Of a stretch of 64,000 bases of DNA, positions 1-13,248 are shown piece after piece (positions within the stretch are counted from its first letter, which is position 1; each line of letters begins with the position of its first letter). The notes below the pieces were generated by a model, which saw nothing but the letters and a program-made list of their open reading frames with translations, was not told the origin of the DNA and searched no databases. Position numbers and translations under genes: made by a program. The stretch lies in the NCBI GenBank assembly GCA_003993805.1, contig RSEF01000004.1, positions 70,123,424 through 70,187,423 on the forward strand, in the 5' to 3' direction. This DNA is from Himantopus leucocephalus (lineage: Eukaryota; Chordata; Aves; Charadriiformes; Recurvirostridae).

Positions 1-3000
1 TACAGCTGAGCAGCTGGGGCCCGCCGCTGCCACGCAAAGGCTTGAAATAATACTTTGAAATGGGGAGGGACGTGGCACTGGGAATCAAGCATTAAAAATT
101 TCTGTTACAAAACACAACAAAAATGTTTAATCAAAGGCAAACGGCCTTGAAAACACTAAGTGGTGATTTGTTTGAAATAATAGAAGTTAGGAAAAATGAA
201 GCTCATCAAGCATTTTCTTTAGCTATTTGCAGCAGTAAAGGTTGGGAGGGGGGGCTGCTTAGTTCAATCCCTAATTTGTTTGGCCGTAATGTGCCAATAA
301 ACAACGGGCATCTAAAAAATACTAAGTCTTACCTAGCCTTTCAGTGATAAATAGAAGCGACTTCTATGATGCCGTTATAAGACCCCCAAAAACATCTAAA
401 GAAATTCACAGCTAAACAAAGGTTTTGCGGAAGTACCCTCAGCGTTTGGTCTTAGGCCCAAATTTGAGTGCCCGAAGGAATATTCTGAGTCCCAAAAATA
501 TAACACTTCCACCAACTCAAAGTTTAAAACCATCCCCCCAAATGGCTCTTTATTAGGCTCTTAAACATGGATTTAAGAATTGAACTCTAGACTTATTTTT
601 ACAGGCTTTCCGCTTTTGGCTTGGAGGTGCAGCTGCACTCAGGAAATGAGGATGTAAAAATAGCATCTTCTTAGTCAAGGATTTGGCCCATGTAAGTAGG
701 TATCTCTTCCAGCTCGTAACTGTGTATTTCATTGATTAAAAAAAAAAAGTCACACAAAAAGCTTCCCATTTATTTCTATCGCACATATTTCAGGACAAAC
801 GTGCTAAAAGAAGACACTCTGGTTTCTATTCTCCTTGAATACATGTTAACTTAGAGCTATCCAAGGTATTACCCCCAGACATGCTGGAGAGTACATTTTT
901 ATTTGTCTGGTTGGTTTTGGGGTTGTTGGTATTTTTTGCAACAAAGCTATGCACTGACAGCTGTGTTCCTTAGGAGCGATGAAGCTGTCAATCATGAGAG
1001 CGAAGCCCATAAGAGCAGAAGACGGCTTGCTCACCAGCAGCACCCGGGCTTGGGAACTTATTACCGGTGGAGATTAGGATGACCACAAATCTCCCTGGCT
1101 TCAGAGCAAAGTGAAAAACTCACTTCCTTGGCTTAGCTCTCCCTCTTTCACATCTCCAAATGAAGGTGCAAGAAAGCAAGAGGAGAGAAAAGAGACAAAA
1201 GGAAAAGAAAGACTGAGAGAAGAAAGCAAAGGAAGAGATGGGGGGAAGGCAGAGAATACCCCACTGCTCCTTAAAAGTATCATCACTGAGAGGTAAAGAA
1301 CATGAAATATTACACAGAAACCGTTATCAGCTATGAGGTTTAAAACATGTTGTAGAACATTAGAAGGTGTTCAGAAATTGTAATTTTAGGCAAACTAGGA
1401 AATCTAAACAGATTCCTGCACTTTGTTTTTAAGTGTGATATGACAAAAGATTCATGGGCTTCAGGACCAGAAGTGACTGTTATACCCATTTAGTTTGTCT
1501 GTGGTTTAAAACAGATGCGTATCATCTGACAGGTCCTTCATCGGGTCCATTATTTTAATTTGATTGGTAGTGTGGCCTTTAGGAAGACCGTGCAGAATGC
1601 ATCTCGCACGGCAACTAGGTATGTGCAATTAGGTACACTCTCATCTTATGAGTGCTGGTGGCCTGGACCACTGTTTGTAATCTAGAGGGTGTACTTCTGT
1701 TTGCGTGGTCTGAATTTGGCTCCCCATTGGTTTTCATTGGTTATGTGTAGCCCAACATCTCTTATGTTCTGAGTAGCTCCACAGACTTAAGTCAAGGACT
1801 GTAGCTTATTAAAGGGGAGGTATTTGGGTTTTTTAAAACGTTCAATGTATTTCAAATTCTCCCTCCCCTCAAGTGTGTGAAGTAATTATCAAATTGGTAT
1901 ATGTGCAGAAAAACAGTACGACTAAGATTTATGAGTCAACCTTAGTTCTTCTATTTTCTAATTATTGGATATTACACTTTACTCCATTAATGCTCTGTTA
2001 ATGAGTGATTTTTCTGGATGTAAGATATGATACAATAATTAACTAGGTCTTGGAAGTCTCCATCACTTGGAGTTCCTTGGTGTTACACAGATAAAATGAT
2101 AGTGTCTTCCGACTTCTCTCCTTGACATACTCCGATTAACATAATGATAGAATAGCCAATGAAAACGTTACTGCCTTGTTACATCATTTTTTTAAACTGG
2201 CACTTAACTTAGTGGGTGTTGGGGGAGGGCAGGGAGGGTTCAGCTACAAGAAAAATTAGTACTCATAATCTAGAACACAACTGCATCTTCACTGAGCTGT
2301 ACAATTTCATGTGGAATGGTTTGATCAATCACTATTTTTTTTTGCCATGATCTAAAAGCTGGCTTTTCTTTGAAAACACGAATTTAAATTGAAAGTCTTA
2401 CATTTTCAATTGTTTACTTCACTGGTGGAAGTGACAGTATGCCTCTCACTGACTTTTATGAAGATGATTAAATGTTTAATAATTTAATATACACAGCCAT
2501 GAAATTAAACTCAGTTAATTTAATATTTTGTTTTAATAATGTATTTAATTTGAATATTTGCACATGCTGGAGATAAGAGGTCTTGTTTTAGTGATAAGCA
2601 GATGTAGATACATATGTATAGAAATCTATTTTTAAGGCTGGGACTGAAGTCTCTGACAGGATAAAAGCTTTTTCCTAAGGGACTGCAGTATTGAGAATGA
2701 TTCTGCACATGTCAAACAGCAATCCCAGAAGTGACTCTTTTTATTCTGTCAAGTAGACTGTAGCACAGAAATTTACAGTATGCTGGATTGGTCAATCATG
2801 AAGACTAAGTACAAATTGGATTTAGATCACATCAGTTGATGTCGGTTTACTTTCAGAAAGCAAGGCATCAAATAGGAAGAGTGATTCCAGAGCTCCTGCC
2901 ATTCCTGCTTCAGCTGGGTTACTTTTTTCAAGTCAGGCTCAGCTGGTCCTCCTCCTCTTGCAGGAACATCAGTAGAAGGGTCTAACATGATATTTTAGTT

Positions 3001-3004
3001 ATTA
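1..3004. other. Intergenic DNA, no gene seen
   Basis: AT-rich sequence with only short chance reading frames, none with a recognisable domain. An A/G-rich low-complexity stretch lies near 1160-1250. I see no RNA gene, splice-bounded exon or recognisable transposon here. Confidence 0.6.
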
Positions 3005-3167
3005 ATCATAGAATGGTTTAGGTTGGAAGGGACCTTAAAGGTCACCCAGTTCCAACCCCCCCTGCCATGGGCAGGGACACCTCCTACCAGCCCAGGTTGC
3101 TCCAAGCCCCATCCAGCCTGGCCTTGAACACCTCCAGGGATGGGGCAGCCACAGCTTCTCTGGGCAA
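3005..3167 (-). mobile_element. CR1 LINE, 3' end fragment
   Basis: The left edge carries the CR1 3' terminus in reverse complement (ATCATAGAATGG, then GGTTGGAAGGGACCTTAAAG). It is followed by the usual 3' UTR and ORF2-tail words, such as CCATGGGCAGGGACACCTCC and CCTTGAACACCTCCAGGGATG. It stops abruptly after TCTCTGGGCAA, so this is a 5'-truncated copy of about 163 bp, which is normal for CR1. Little divergence is visible, so it is not among the oldest copies here. Confidence 0.93.
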
Positions 3168-6100
3168 TACCCATTAGTAATACACATTACTCCCTCCCAC
3201 TTACTGTATTTGTATGACTATGCAAATAATATTTGACCCAATGCTATGAAATGCGCAGTGATTAGATGTTCCAACTGCTGTATCAGAACTTCAATATTCC
3301 TGTCACTGTAGAGACACAAGAACAGTCTGGATGAAATATTGATTCATCAATTAATCATCAGTTAATCCTAGGCAATAACTCTCTGTACTGCAGAGAGTAA
3401 ACATAGCAAAAGAACTTTTATACCTATGCCTGTGATTTTTCAGTCTATTTTTCACGGACCTGACTGTAATTAAATCAAAAAGCCATACTGAGTAGTAGTG
3501 TTTTCTTAATGTAGAAAGATATTGTAAGTCAAGTTTTCGCTTTTTTCCAGCATTGAATAGGCATATTTCTTAGACGCTGGAACAGCAAATAAGTTTAGAA
3601 GATTGACAGTGCATGTGTCTGTCCTATTTCTTATTTGTCACATTTTTTTTCCCAATTTGCTCTTTATGATTATCTATAACCTTTATTAAATTACTTTTTA
3701 CTGCATATCTTATTTGAGTATCATTCACTGAAATAGGTCAGGGCAGATAAGTCCCATGACGTAGATACTGGTCTGAGAAGTTATTACCGCCTTAAAAGCC
3801 CAATATGAAGAATGGTCCTATTCATATTTTATATTTTGGCTCTCCTAATTATTTTTTTTACATTTGGAAAGGGAAACTCTGGATTTCAAATAAAAGGAAG
3901 TTTCAAGGCAATCCAAACTATCTTGCTGCATTGGAAATGAAGTACTATCTCTGCACGTTCCTGAAAATTGTTTGTAAATGCTTCTTATAATCACCCCTCA
4001 GACCATTGCAATTGCCTTATTACTGGTTTGTGCTATATCTCATGTAATAATTATATCTGACTTAAAGAAGCACAATTGAAGATACAAATTCTGCTGATGC
4101 TGTATATCTGCTACAAAGGGAGCCCAAACAATGCAAAACGACGGTCTACATGAACGTCTACAAGCATGGCAGTTTCTACTGGAACAGAAAGTATTCAGAA
4201 GTTAACTCAGCACTCTTTGCCGTTAAATTGACACCATAAAAATAGAGATACAATTCTCATAGAAAGGAATAGGTACCCAGATCACAGCGTTATTTGAGTA
4301 CACTAACCGTTACCTTATAGTCTGGCATGTGCGCACTTCTGTGTCTCCAGTAAAAAGAATTCTGAATCCTTCTCTGTCACATCATTAAACAATTTCAGGT
4401 CACGTTGGAGGGAGGTGCCTGCCAACCTCTCAGGCTATGGCAACCCAGTAGCAGCAGATGTGAACAGAGCAAACAGTGCTGAGGACTAACATGTACAGTA
4501 CATGCTTTTTCTTCAGGATTATGTTTCAGGGTAGCTCTCGCCTGACCCAGAGAATGGAATGCCCATCAGTAGCTGGAGGGCACAAGGGACACATTTTCTG
4601 GTTTGTCACCACCCAAAAACACATGAGAAAACACACTTCAGGGCTTTCAGTGGAGACAACTGGAAAGGCAACACTAACCACAGGGCACTAAAGGAGACAC
4701 AAGGAAGAGCTCTTCAAAAGTGCACCACCAATCCAAAATAACACACTAATGAAGAAGCACCTGCAGAGGAGGCATTAGGTGTGAATTTTAATCCCTCCTG
4801 ACAGGTGAAGGGAATGAAGTGTGGCCTTCCCAGCTTGGGTGAGTGATATAATTAGATAAAGCAGTGGTAGTATCAGCGGTGCTCCGTCTGGCTACCATTT
4901 TCTGAAAGAAAACCTACTGTGTACCTTAATGAAGTCTACTGTACAACCACTTTGTGTGCTGTTTGGTGCCTGTTACACTTGCATTTGAGAATACCTGCCA
5001 AATCTGGCTGTTCACAGGATTTAGGCATATGTTTTGTAATCAGATCCTGAGAATCAGGCCCTGCAAATTTCCTGTGAAATTGGCTTTGGAGGTTTTCCAG
5101 TTGGTGGGCAGGTTCTTCCTGTGGCCTTTAGCAAATGACCACACCAAGCAGATGACAGCCGCTGCCTCATCTCCTTACCTGTGGACACACAGCCGTTTAT
5201 ATGGTGCATCCACACCCAAAAATGAATGGGAAAGGGAATTTGTTTTTTTTCTGAAAATATAATTTTCTTAACCTGTTCCCATGTGGGTTGGAATTATGTC
5301 ACTTAAACTGTATCAGGAACGTGTGTTGAATCTGTCATATAGCATCATTAAAACCTCCACCGAGATAGGTGGGTGTGTAAGGGGAACTTTTAGAGCATTT
5401 GAGGCTAAGCTTTACTGACTGTAAATAAAAAAAAGACAAGCCGGAAAAAAAAAGTACTGAAAGGGAAGTAAATCTTGTGTTGGCACTAAGCCTGGAACTA
5501 ATGAAGGCAAGCAAGGGTATGCTTGTGTGACCAATATTTCAAAATCAGAACATACATTTTCCTGATTTTTTTTTTCATACTAATCTGGAACCCATTGCAT
5601 CATCACTGAGCAAAATCATAGTGTATCCAGGCAACCCAGAAATCTAGCCTTTCATACTTAACATTGGAGAAATATACAATGCTGTATCAACATACACAAT
5701 GCGAATATTTTCTTATTATGTCTGTATTGAAACATCATCGCTTCAGCCAGCTTCTTACCTTTTGACTGCTTGCTGACATTATAATAATAATTAAAAGTGG
5801 GTTTTATGGTTTCTTATCTTTAACAACCTATTGAGTTGTAAAGAGGATAATAATCCAAACATTATTATTATTAATGTTTACATTGATACTTATATATTTA
5901 TTCCGATATTGAGTGAATTTAATCCATTGTGGAGATCCACAAAGAACCCCAAAGTCATTAGCTTCACTTTTTCAATTAATCAGGGAAAGCCTCAAACCAG
6001 CGCTGGAAACCTCAGGACACGAAGGGTCTGCCTTTAACTACTTTCCTTTAACTACTTGCTTTAAAGTGCAAATATATGTTAGTAAACACTGAAGGTCTCA

Positions 6101-9100
6101 GAATGAGATCTTAGTTTGTTCTTAGAACTTGAGAACCTTTTAAGGAAATATATTCAGTATAATGAGTAAAATACGATGAATTTCTAGCCATAGAAAATCC
6201 TGTAGTCTACTGATATGTTATTTATTCAGGAATTTCATTTTATTTAGTAAAAGCCATGAAATGAACACAGGAGAATGAATGAGAATAGAATAGTTATTGG
6301 GTAGATACAGATCAGCATATAGACCTCAGCTGCTGGTAGAACACCTTTTCCAAAGACCTAAAGAACAATAACATAAGTAAGACTCAATATCCTATGTGGC
6401 TCCAGAGAAAGGTCTGGTAAATAGAAAGAAGAATCTACTGATGCTGATTCAGCATTTCTGCCTTAGTGGGGAGCAGCAAGTGAAAATGATCATGATTTTA
6501 TTTTGGTAAATAATGTGGTAACACAAATTGGAACTGAAGTGCTTTTACCATTTTTTCGTCTCTTCATTTTGATGAAGCCAAGAATGTATTTCATAAGACA
6601 GCAGTTGAGCTTGTGACTGTGAACATACATGTAAAAACAGTAATGGACAGATATTTTCCAGCACTACAGACGATTATCCTATGAATCTCCCTATTGTGTA
6701 TAATATCCAGCTCTGCAAAATCAGCTCTCTTCAGAGCTTCAGCAAATAAAGTCTCAGACTGATCAGGTACACTTTAAGTAGCTATGATTTATGATATTCA
6801 GTTGCTAAATTCAGACACTGTGCATTATATTGCCATTTTGTAGACTCAAGAGTCTACAGTGATACCAATAACTTAAAGAGTTCATTTTTTCTCACTTACA
6901 ACAATTGGAGATTTTACATCCGGAAGCTTTCATTATCCAAAGGCAAATAGGAGATGAGGCTGATTTAGAGGACTGCAGTCAAATTGGTTGGATTGTTAGT
7001 TTTATTCCAGAAGATAAAATTGAAATTTTTTTCAGGTATGGTAAGAAAGCTGGTTTGAAGAGCAGCTGAGCCCAGGCAAAAAGCAAAATAAAGGAAACAC
7101 GGCTATGTGATACTGCTGGGGTAGTCACAGCGTGCACTTCTGAACCAACAGCTGTCACTGACGGGGACTCCACCAGAGGATGGTTTGCAGCAGTGTATTC
7201 ACTTCATCAACAACAAGTTTCAGTGGTGGCTGATGTTGAGAAGACAAAATGTGTAGACACACAAGACAGCGTAATAGCAAAACAATGAAAATTAGGAAAA
7301 ATCGTTTTCATATGTTATTCAATTCATAAAGAATTCCTCATACTTCCTTTTAATAGTATAAATTAACTTTTTAAATATTCATATCCCCAGAAATATATAT
7401 TTATATATATTTCAATAATATTTTACCATTTCATACATGATAGAAACAATCTGTACAGGAAATATATATTATAAATACAAGAAGAGATAATGTATTTTTT
7501 TAATTCTGTATAAATATCGATGTCAACCTAACCTGTTTAGATAGTTTCTACACGTACGATGTCTATAAAAGGACAGTTTATATATAGATATATGTAAAGT
7601 ATGAGTTTAACAAAAGAGACAATTATTCCTGCCCATAATTTGTTTCTGGCTGAGACATCACAATCCTGCACCATCCAGTCTCGGTAATTCTCTCTATGAA
7701 GATTAAAAAATGTGGACCTTTGTTTAACATTAAAGATGTCACTAAAATATACCATGGAGTGGTTCCAATAATTGCTACACTAGTATAAAATCTCTCTAGT
7801 TTTGAAACCCTCCTATTTCTACATTCAAAGATTACACTGACTCTTCTAGGGAGTGGGAGCATGAATGGTTAGTTCATGTGTAACTAACCTTATTCTCCCT
7901 TCCTTCTTGCTATAGCCCAAAATCTTTTCTTTTACTGCTTCCTAGGTTACACCACTGCTCTGCAAAGAATTATTTTGCTCCTCTGTCCTTGATATGCAAC
8001 CACACGCTTGGTGGGATTAAAATACATTTTGTTTGCTTATATCCAGCTTAACAAAAGATCAAGTTGCTTTTAGCAATTTCATGCCATCACCAATGAAATG
8101 TAGTGTTCCCCAATTTTTGTGTGAGACCTTTAAGTTGCATCAGCCATATTTTAATGTTTCTTTGCAATTATTGATAATTTAAACATGGAGATACAAGAAC
8201 AGATTTGATAAGAACATCCCTTTCTTCCAATGTGCAGTCATACATCTGTGCTTTGGAAGGCGTGATCCAACTCAAAAATTCCCTGCTCATCGCTAAAATA
8301 AAGCTATCTCTAAGGCAGAATACGACAGCCATTTAGTAACTTGATCTAATACAATACAAAAGGTCTGGGAAAAAAAATCATGTACAAAAAATCCTCTCAT
8401 TAACATATAATGTTGCTTTATAACGACTAATAAAAATTTTTGTTAATGGGTGGAATCTTTCCAGGTTAGTTAAATTCATATTATTTCAATATATTCTTGC
8501 AAGTTCTATAGGACGAATGAAGGGTGTGCTTTTTCAGTGGCTCATTTCCCACCATATTTGAAACAAAGCGCAGTAAGGAATAGGATAGGCTTTAGATAAT
8601 GTGATCAGTAAATTGTCTGTCAAAACAAATTCTCTTTCAGATGCTTCACAAAAGCCCTATTTAAAGGAATTACAAAGCTTTCTGTCTTAAATGTTTATTT
8701 TTAAAAAAATGCAGTCCAAACTGGATTCTTTGTACAGTAGGAAAACTTGCATCTCAGAGTCTTCTGAGTGGTTATATAGAAAAGACACAGATGATTCTTA
8801 AATTTTAAGGCAGAAAGAACCTTTGTGGTTAATTACTACAGCCCTTTTGAAAATTCCTGTCTATCGACACATCTTTAATATGATGAGTAGCATTTATTTA
8901 ATGGAGGGGATTCACCAAAAAAGTATGGTTTTGGACACAAGTCAGAAAAAAGAGAGTATGAATGCCAATAAGAATCTCTCTTGTATCAAATCCAGTAGAC
9001 CTCTCACCAGGTCTCAGAAGTGACGTGTAGTAGATGATTCAAGAGAAAAGACAAAAACAGTGTAAGTATAAAACAGTTGCACATCTCCTGGTACAGTCAC

Positions 9101-9104
9101 TCAG
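3168..9104. other. Intergenic DNA, no gene seen
   Basis: About 6 kb of AT-rich sequence without a supported gene. The longest open frame (4954-5262, 102 codons) has no recognisable domain. Locally very AT-rich sequence runs from about 7330 to 7610 and includes a short perfect hairpin at 7390-7413. I recognise no transposon here, though very old ones could be missed by eye. Confidence 0.55.
7390..7413. repeat. Perfect AT hairpin
   Basis: GAAATATATA and TATATATTTC are exact reverse complements with a four-base centre (TTTA), giving a 10-bp stem. It sits in an AT-rich tract, so chance or microsatellite origin is the simplest explanation. Confidence 0.7.
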
Positions 9105-9175
9105 TTGTTGGTAACCAGCAGTTTAAGGACTTTTTGATCTTGAGATTGCCTCTGGATCTTTGCTCATATTGATTT

Positions 9176-9633
9176 TTGATAGACCCGTCATACATGAATT
9201 TCTTAATTCCTCTTTTAGATGTCCTTTTGAGCTCTATCGTTCCCTGGCAATTGTGTATTGTATTGTATATATTGTATTTATTTACTATAAATATATATAT
9301 ATAAAAAATAAATATATATATTATATATATTTTTATATATATATATAGTATTTATTTACTATGAATAAGAAATTCTCCTTAATTTGTTTTAAGCCTGTTC
9401 CCTAAAAACTTTGCTGAGATATAAAGGANTTGATAGACCCGTCATACATGAATTTCTTAATTCCTCTTTTAGACGTCCTTTTGAGCTCTATCGTTCCCTG
9501 GCAATTGTGACTATATTGTATTTATTTACTATGAATAAGAACTTCTCCTTAATTTGTTTTAAGCCTGTTCCCTAAAAATTTTGCTGAGATATAAAGGGNC
9601 TGTTCCCTAAAAACTTTGCTGAGATATAAAGGA
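9176..9633. repeat. Adjacent near-identical copies around single Ns (9429, 9599)
   Basis: The block 9176-9428 reappears after the N at 9429 as 9430-9598, lacking about 80 bases of AT microsatellite. The last 30 or so bases appear a third time after the N at 9599 (9600-9633). Single Ns exactly at the joins point to unmerged overlapping contig ends, not genuine triplication. The copies differ at a few bases besides the AT expansion, which could be allelic. Confidence 0.85.
9255..9350. repeat. AT-rich microsatellite
   Basis: Impure TATTG and (TA)n tract, purest from about 9287 to 9347. It is present in the first but not the second copy of the surrounding duplicated block. Confidence 0.85.
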
Positions 9634-11130
9634 TAAACTTTCCTTTGGTTGCATTATCTGTGCTGTTTGAGATTTTACATAATCCTATTTTACACTCCTC
9701 CTATCAGTCACCTCTTTTCCAAAGTAAAGAGTATTTTTAATCTACTTATTTCAGATCTGACTTATCTTCTACCTCTGAAACTGCCGTAGTTCTGCTGCAT
9801 TATTTTAACTGGGATGATCAGAATTACACCCACAAGTTAAGACGTAGATTCACCAGACATTATATAGTGTCATAATGACAATTTCTGTTCTTTATTACTT
9901 TCCTAATATTTCCTAAGTTCTATTTACCACTTTAACTGCCTCTGAACATTCAGCTGATGCTTTCAGGAATCTCCTCATAATGACTCCAAGATCTTTCAGA
10001 GCTCATTATTGTGCATCTATAGCAGGGTTATTGTGGTTTTCCCACCAAACGCATTATTTTGCATTCATTGACATTGAATTTCATCTGCCATTTCGTTTCC
10101 ATTTACAGAGTTAATATCACAAGATATTCCTGCAGGTCTTCACAGTCAGCTGTAGATTTTAGCGTACTATTCTAAACATATCTTTTACCCACACCACTGA
10201 TTCCATCAAAGGACTCCAACAGATCTGTGAAGCAAAAATTATGTTGCAAATCATATTCCCTTTGCATAAAGCACATTGACCTTTCCGATGTAGTGTAGTT
10301 ACTTCACTATCTAATAAATCTAACTTTCTCATAGCATTTATTGATAGCCTTAGTTTTGAAGTCACACACCTATTTTGTCTAGAAGTATCTGGATACCTCT
10401 TGCTGCCCTTCAGTGAGACTGATTTGAGCGACAGATTGCTTACCACAGTCACTGTTTCAGCAATTTAATATTTGAATTTCCTCAGTTCTCCTAGTTAACA
10501 AATGTATTGTATTGATGCTTTGCTACAGCGTATTCTATTGAAATATTCTGACATCTGACACTTCAATATGAGACAGTTGCTCCCTCCTCCACCTCCTCAT
10601 TCTTTGTGTATCAGTGAATAGAATTCATTTAACTTTTATACTATGGCCTTGTCTTTCTCAAGATCAGTCAGTATATTTCAGTTGCCTATTAGACTTTCTT
10701 TCTGGTTGGATTCCTGCTTCTGATGCATTTGAAACAAAATCTTTTTTCCTCAGTAACTTTTATGCAGTAAACAACTTGTTCCTTGAAATCTCTTTTGCCC
10801 TTTATTATTAGGGTTTTCCATTTAACAAAAGAAATATGTATTAATGGATTAAAGTTTTTGTTATTTCATATTTTTCTTCTTCTAGAACACGGCTTTAATT
10901 TTTGTGATTTTTTTTTTCTTTCTAAGAGCTTCTTTTACTTTGGTTTTTTAGTACAATAGGTTCCTTGCTTGATTGCTTACTTCAATTTTAAGAGGAATTT
11001 TGATAAGCAATGTACAGGATAATATATAGTCTTAAGCAGCCTTCATTCCTTCGCTAGCATTTTACCCTTCTAGCTGTTCCTTCTCATACCTTTAGTTTCC
11101 AGATTGCCGCATCACCCAACACTGCATGCA

Positions 11131-12653
11131 TAGAGAAAAAACCAAAAGTACGGGGCCGACATGCAGTTATACTTCCCCAGACACGAACAATTTGTGGGTC
11201 TAGGATTTTCTGGACAAAGGTCTTTGTGTTTATCCTTTTAAGGGATTTTTTTTTCCATGTATTTGTCAAGTAAATTTTTAACTCATGTGCTGCCTCCTTT
11301 TCTATGCCTCAATCGCACAGATATCAGCTTCTACTTCCAAGCCCTTTCCTTAACAAATACTACAGAAGTAGATACTGAGCAGACATACAGCTCTGTTTTT
11401 TATGAACAGCAATTTTTGCAAAAACCATTAGCGAGAGGAACCTTCTGAAGTTTCTACTAAGGCAATAAAGCTGGATGATTTGGTAGGATTTCATTTCTAT
11501 TTATTTGCATAATCCTGGGTAAATGATCAGTATTAAATGAAAGATGTTTGATCTAGTGATTGTGGCATATTCAGTTGAGACTGCAATTTACTCAGTACAC
11601 GTAGATGAACAAAAAGTATATGACCATGTAAATTGGGTGTAGTTTAATACGATTGCCTATGACATATTCACACACCTTTTATTAACATCAAAATATGTGA
11701 TTATTTTGACTATTGCAATTATGGGGTCATTAGGAACACGATAGAAAGATTACGCTAATGAGGACTGCTTTTTAATCTCTTCACTTCTGCCCAAGTCAGC
11801 TCATCAGATTTTGAGGTTAGAGACATTCAATCTGTTGGTCATATTAGGTACTTAATTTTGAGGAACTGAAGAAGGAAAAATGCAGGCCTGTGAATTCTGA
11901 CTAATATAAAGGAGTACCTCGAAGGCAAGGTAATATATAGAAGAGTGTCTATAAACTACAGATAAGTAATTTGTTTTGACAGTCGAATAATGGCACAATA
12001 CTTCTATCAATTTTGCTGAGGCATTTGCTAGAATTTCAAATTTACATGTACTAAAAAGTTAACTACATTAAGAGGCAACATATTTGCTCAATTTTCACAA
12101 AAACAAAGAATGTATGTGATATGGTAAAACACTTGTAATTAAATGTTTATAAGAGGCTTAGAAAAGAATGCATAAAGTAGGTGAAAAATTAATAAAATAT
12201 TAGGTTAAGAGGTAGTGCTTTGGGTCTTTCTCCAAGGTTACATTTCAAGTGGACCATGCCACAGCACTTCTCCTTGGACAAACTGAGTAACACAAACAAC
12301 TGCTTCTATGTACCAGCCAGAAAATCCAAATTCTACCTTTTAGTTTCCGTGACAGTATGCCTTTCACTTTTTAAAATAATGCTGATGTGACCAGAAGCCA
12401 GAAACAAATCAAGTTAAGGATTTATGAAGTTAGGAACTATTTAAGCTCAGCCTTTCAGCTGCAGTTGAGTAAGACGCAAGAGTTACTCTGATAGTTTAAT
12501 ATGATGTAAGAGAACTTCTTCAAATCCAAAAGTTCATGAGCTTTGCTTTCCTCACTGCAAGGACGGAGGGATTAAAAGCCCCAAAGATTTCAGCTTTGAA
12601 AATGAACTCTTTTAAATCTATACCCCACCACCCACCAGGCAGTCTCGGAAACA
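11131..12653. other. Intergenic DNA, no gene seen
   Basis: AT-rich DNA with only short frames. The left part could still belong to the old CR1 whose right edge I cannot fix. Nothing else is recognised. Confidence 0.5.
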
Positions 12654-13248
12654 GCCAAGGCTGCGTCAAAAGAAGCATGGCCAGCAGGTTGAGGGAGTGG
12701 ATTCTGCCCCTCTACTCTGCTCTTGTGAGATGTCTCCTGGAGTACTGTGTCCAGCTCTGGACCCCTGAGCACAGCAAAGTCATGGGCCTGTTGGAAAGCG
12801 TCCAGAGGAGGGCCACGAAGATGATCAGAGGGCTGGAGCACCTCTGCTATGAGGACAGGCTGAGAGAGTTGGGGTTGTTAAGCCTGGAGGAGAGAAGGCT
12901 CTGGGGAGACTTTATCACAGCCTTTCCGTACTTAAAGGGAGCCTACAGGAAAGGTGGGAACAAGCTGTTTAGCAGGGCCTATAGCAACAGGACATGGGGT
13001 TTTAAACTGAAAGAGGGTAGATTCAGACTAGATAGAAGGAAGACATTTTTCCAGTGAGGGTGGTGAAACAGTGGCACAGGTTGCCCAGAGGTGGTAGATG
13101 CCCCATCCCTGGAAACATTCAAGGTCAGGTTGGACGGGGCTCTGAGCAACCTGGTCTAGTTGAAGATGTCCCCGTTCATTGCAGGGGAGGTTGGGCTAGA
13201 TGAATTTTAAAGGTCCCTTCCAACCTAAACTATTCTATGATTCTGTGG
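12654..13248 (+). mobile_element. CR1 LINE, 5'-truncated, sense
   Basis: A 595-bp CR1 tail. It begins in the last part of the ORF2 reverse-transcriptase region (AGCCAAGGCTGCGTCAAAAG), runs through the 3' UTR (GTTGGGCTAGATGAATTTTA) and ends in the typical TTCTATGATTCTGTGG. The 5' truncation is the usual result of target-primed reverse transcription. It is close to the copy at 46534-47216, so the two probably belong to the same or a sister subfamily. Confidence 0.95.
12656..13057 (+). pseudogene. CR1 ORF2 C-terminal remnant
   Basis: About 133 codons stay open across the C-terminal region of CR1 ORF2. Conserved pieces include EYCVQLW, ESVQRRATKMIRGLEHL and FKLKEGRFRLDRRK. The open frame extends upstream to 12536, but homology starts near 12656. 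Compared with the copy at 46623-47009, one base is missing just before the CCAGTGAGG word. This shifts the frame and brings in the TGA at 13055, so the final 40 or so residues (PVRVVK..W, then LPR) are out of frame. No endonuclease or catalytic reverse-transcriptase core is present. It is inactive. Confidence 0.85.

Larger units (their letters stand above)
9105..11130 (-). mobile_element. Ancient CR1-family LINE, antisense, about 2 kb
   Basis: Read on the + strand this is a degenerate reverse complement of an old CR1-type LINE of the kind abundant in turtles and crocodilians. Diagnostic stretches in order are GTCATACATGAATTTCTTAA (9188), TTTGTTTTAAGCCTGTTCC (9383), AATTACACCCACAAG (about 9822), TTATATAGTGTCATAATGAC (9861), TTGCATTCATTGACATTGAA (10061), ATCAAAGGACTCCAACAGAT (10205) and GCTTCTTTTACTTTGGTTTT (10928). 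Every frame is broken by stops and indels. The element's 3' end is on the left, and its right limit near 11130 is approximate. The family is recalled from memory and the subfamily is not assigned. An assembly duplication lies inside it near its 3' end. Confidence 0.75.

Noticed and set aside
4954..5262. 102-codon open frame
   Set aside because: No domain, no splice or promoter context, AT-rich composition. It is consistent with chance.
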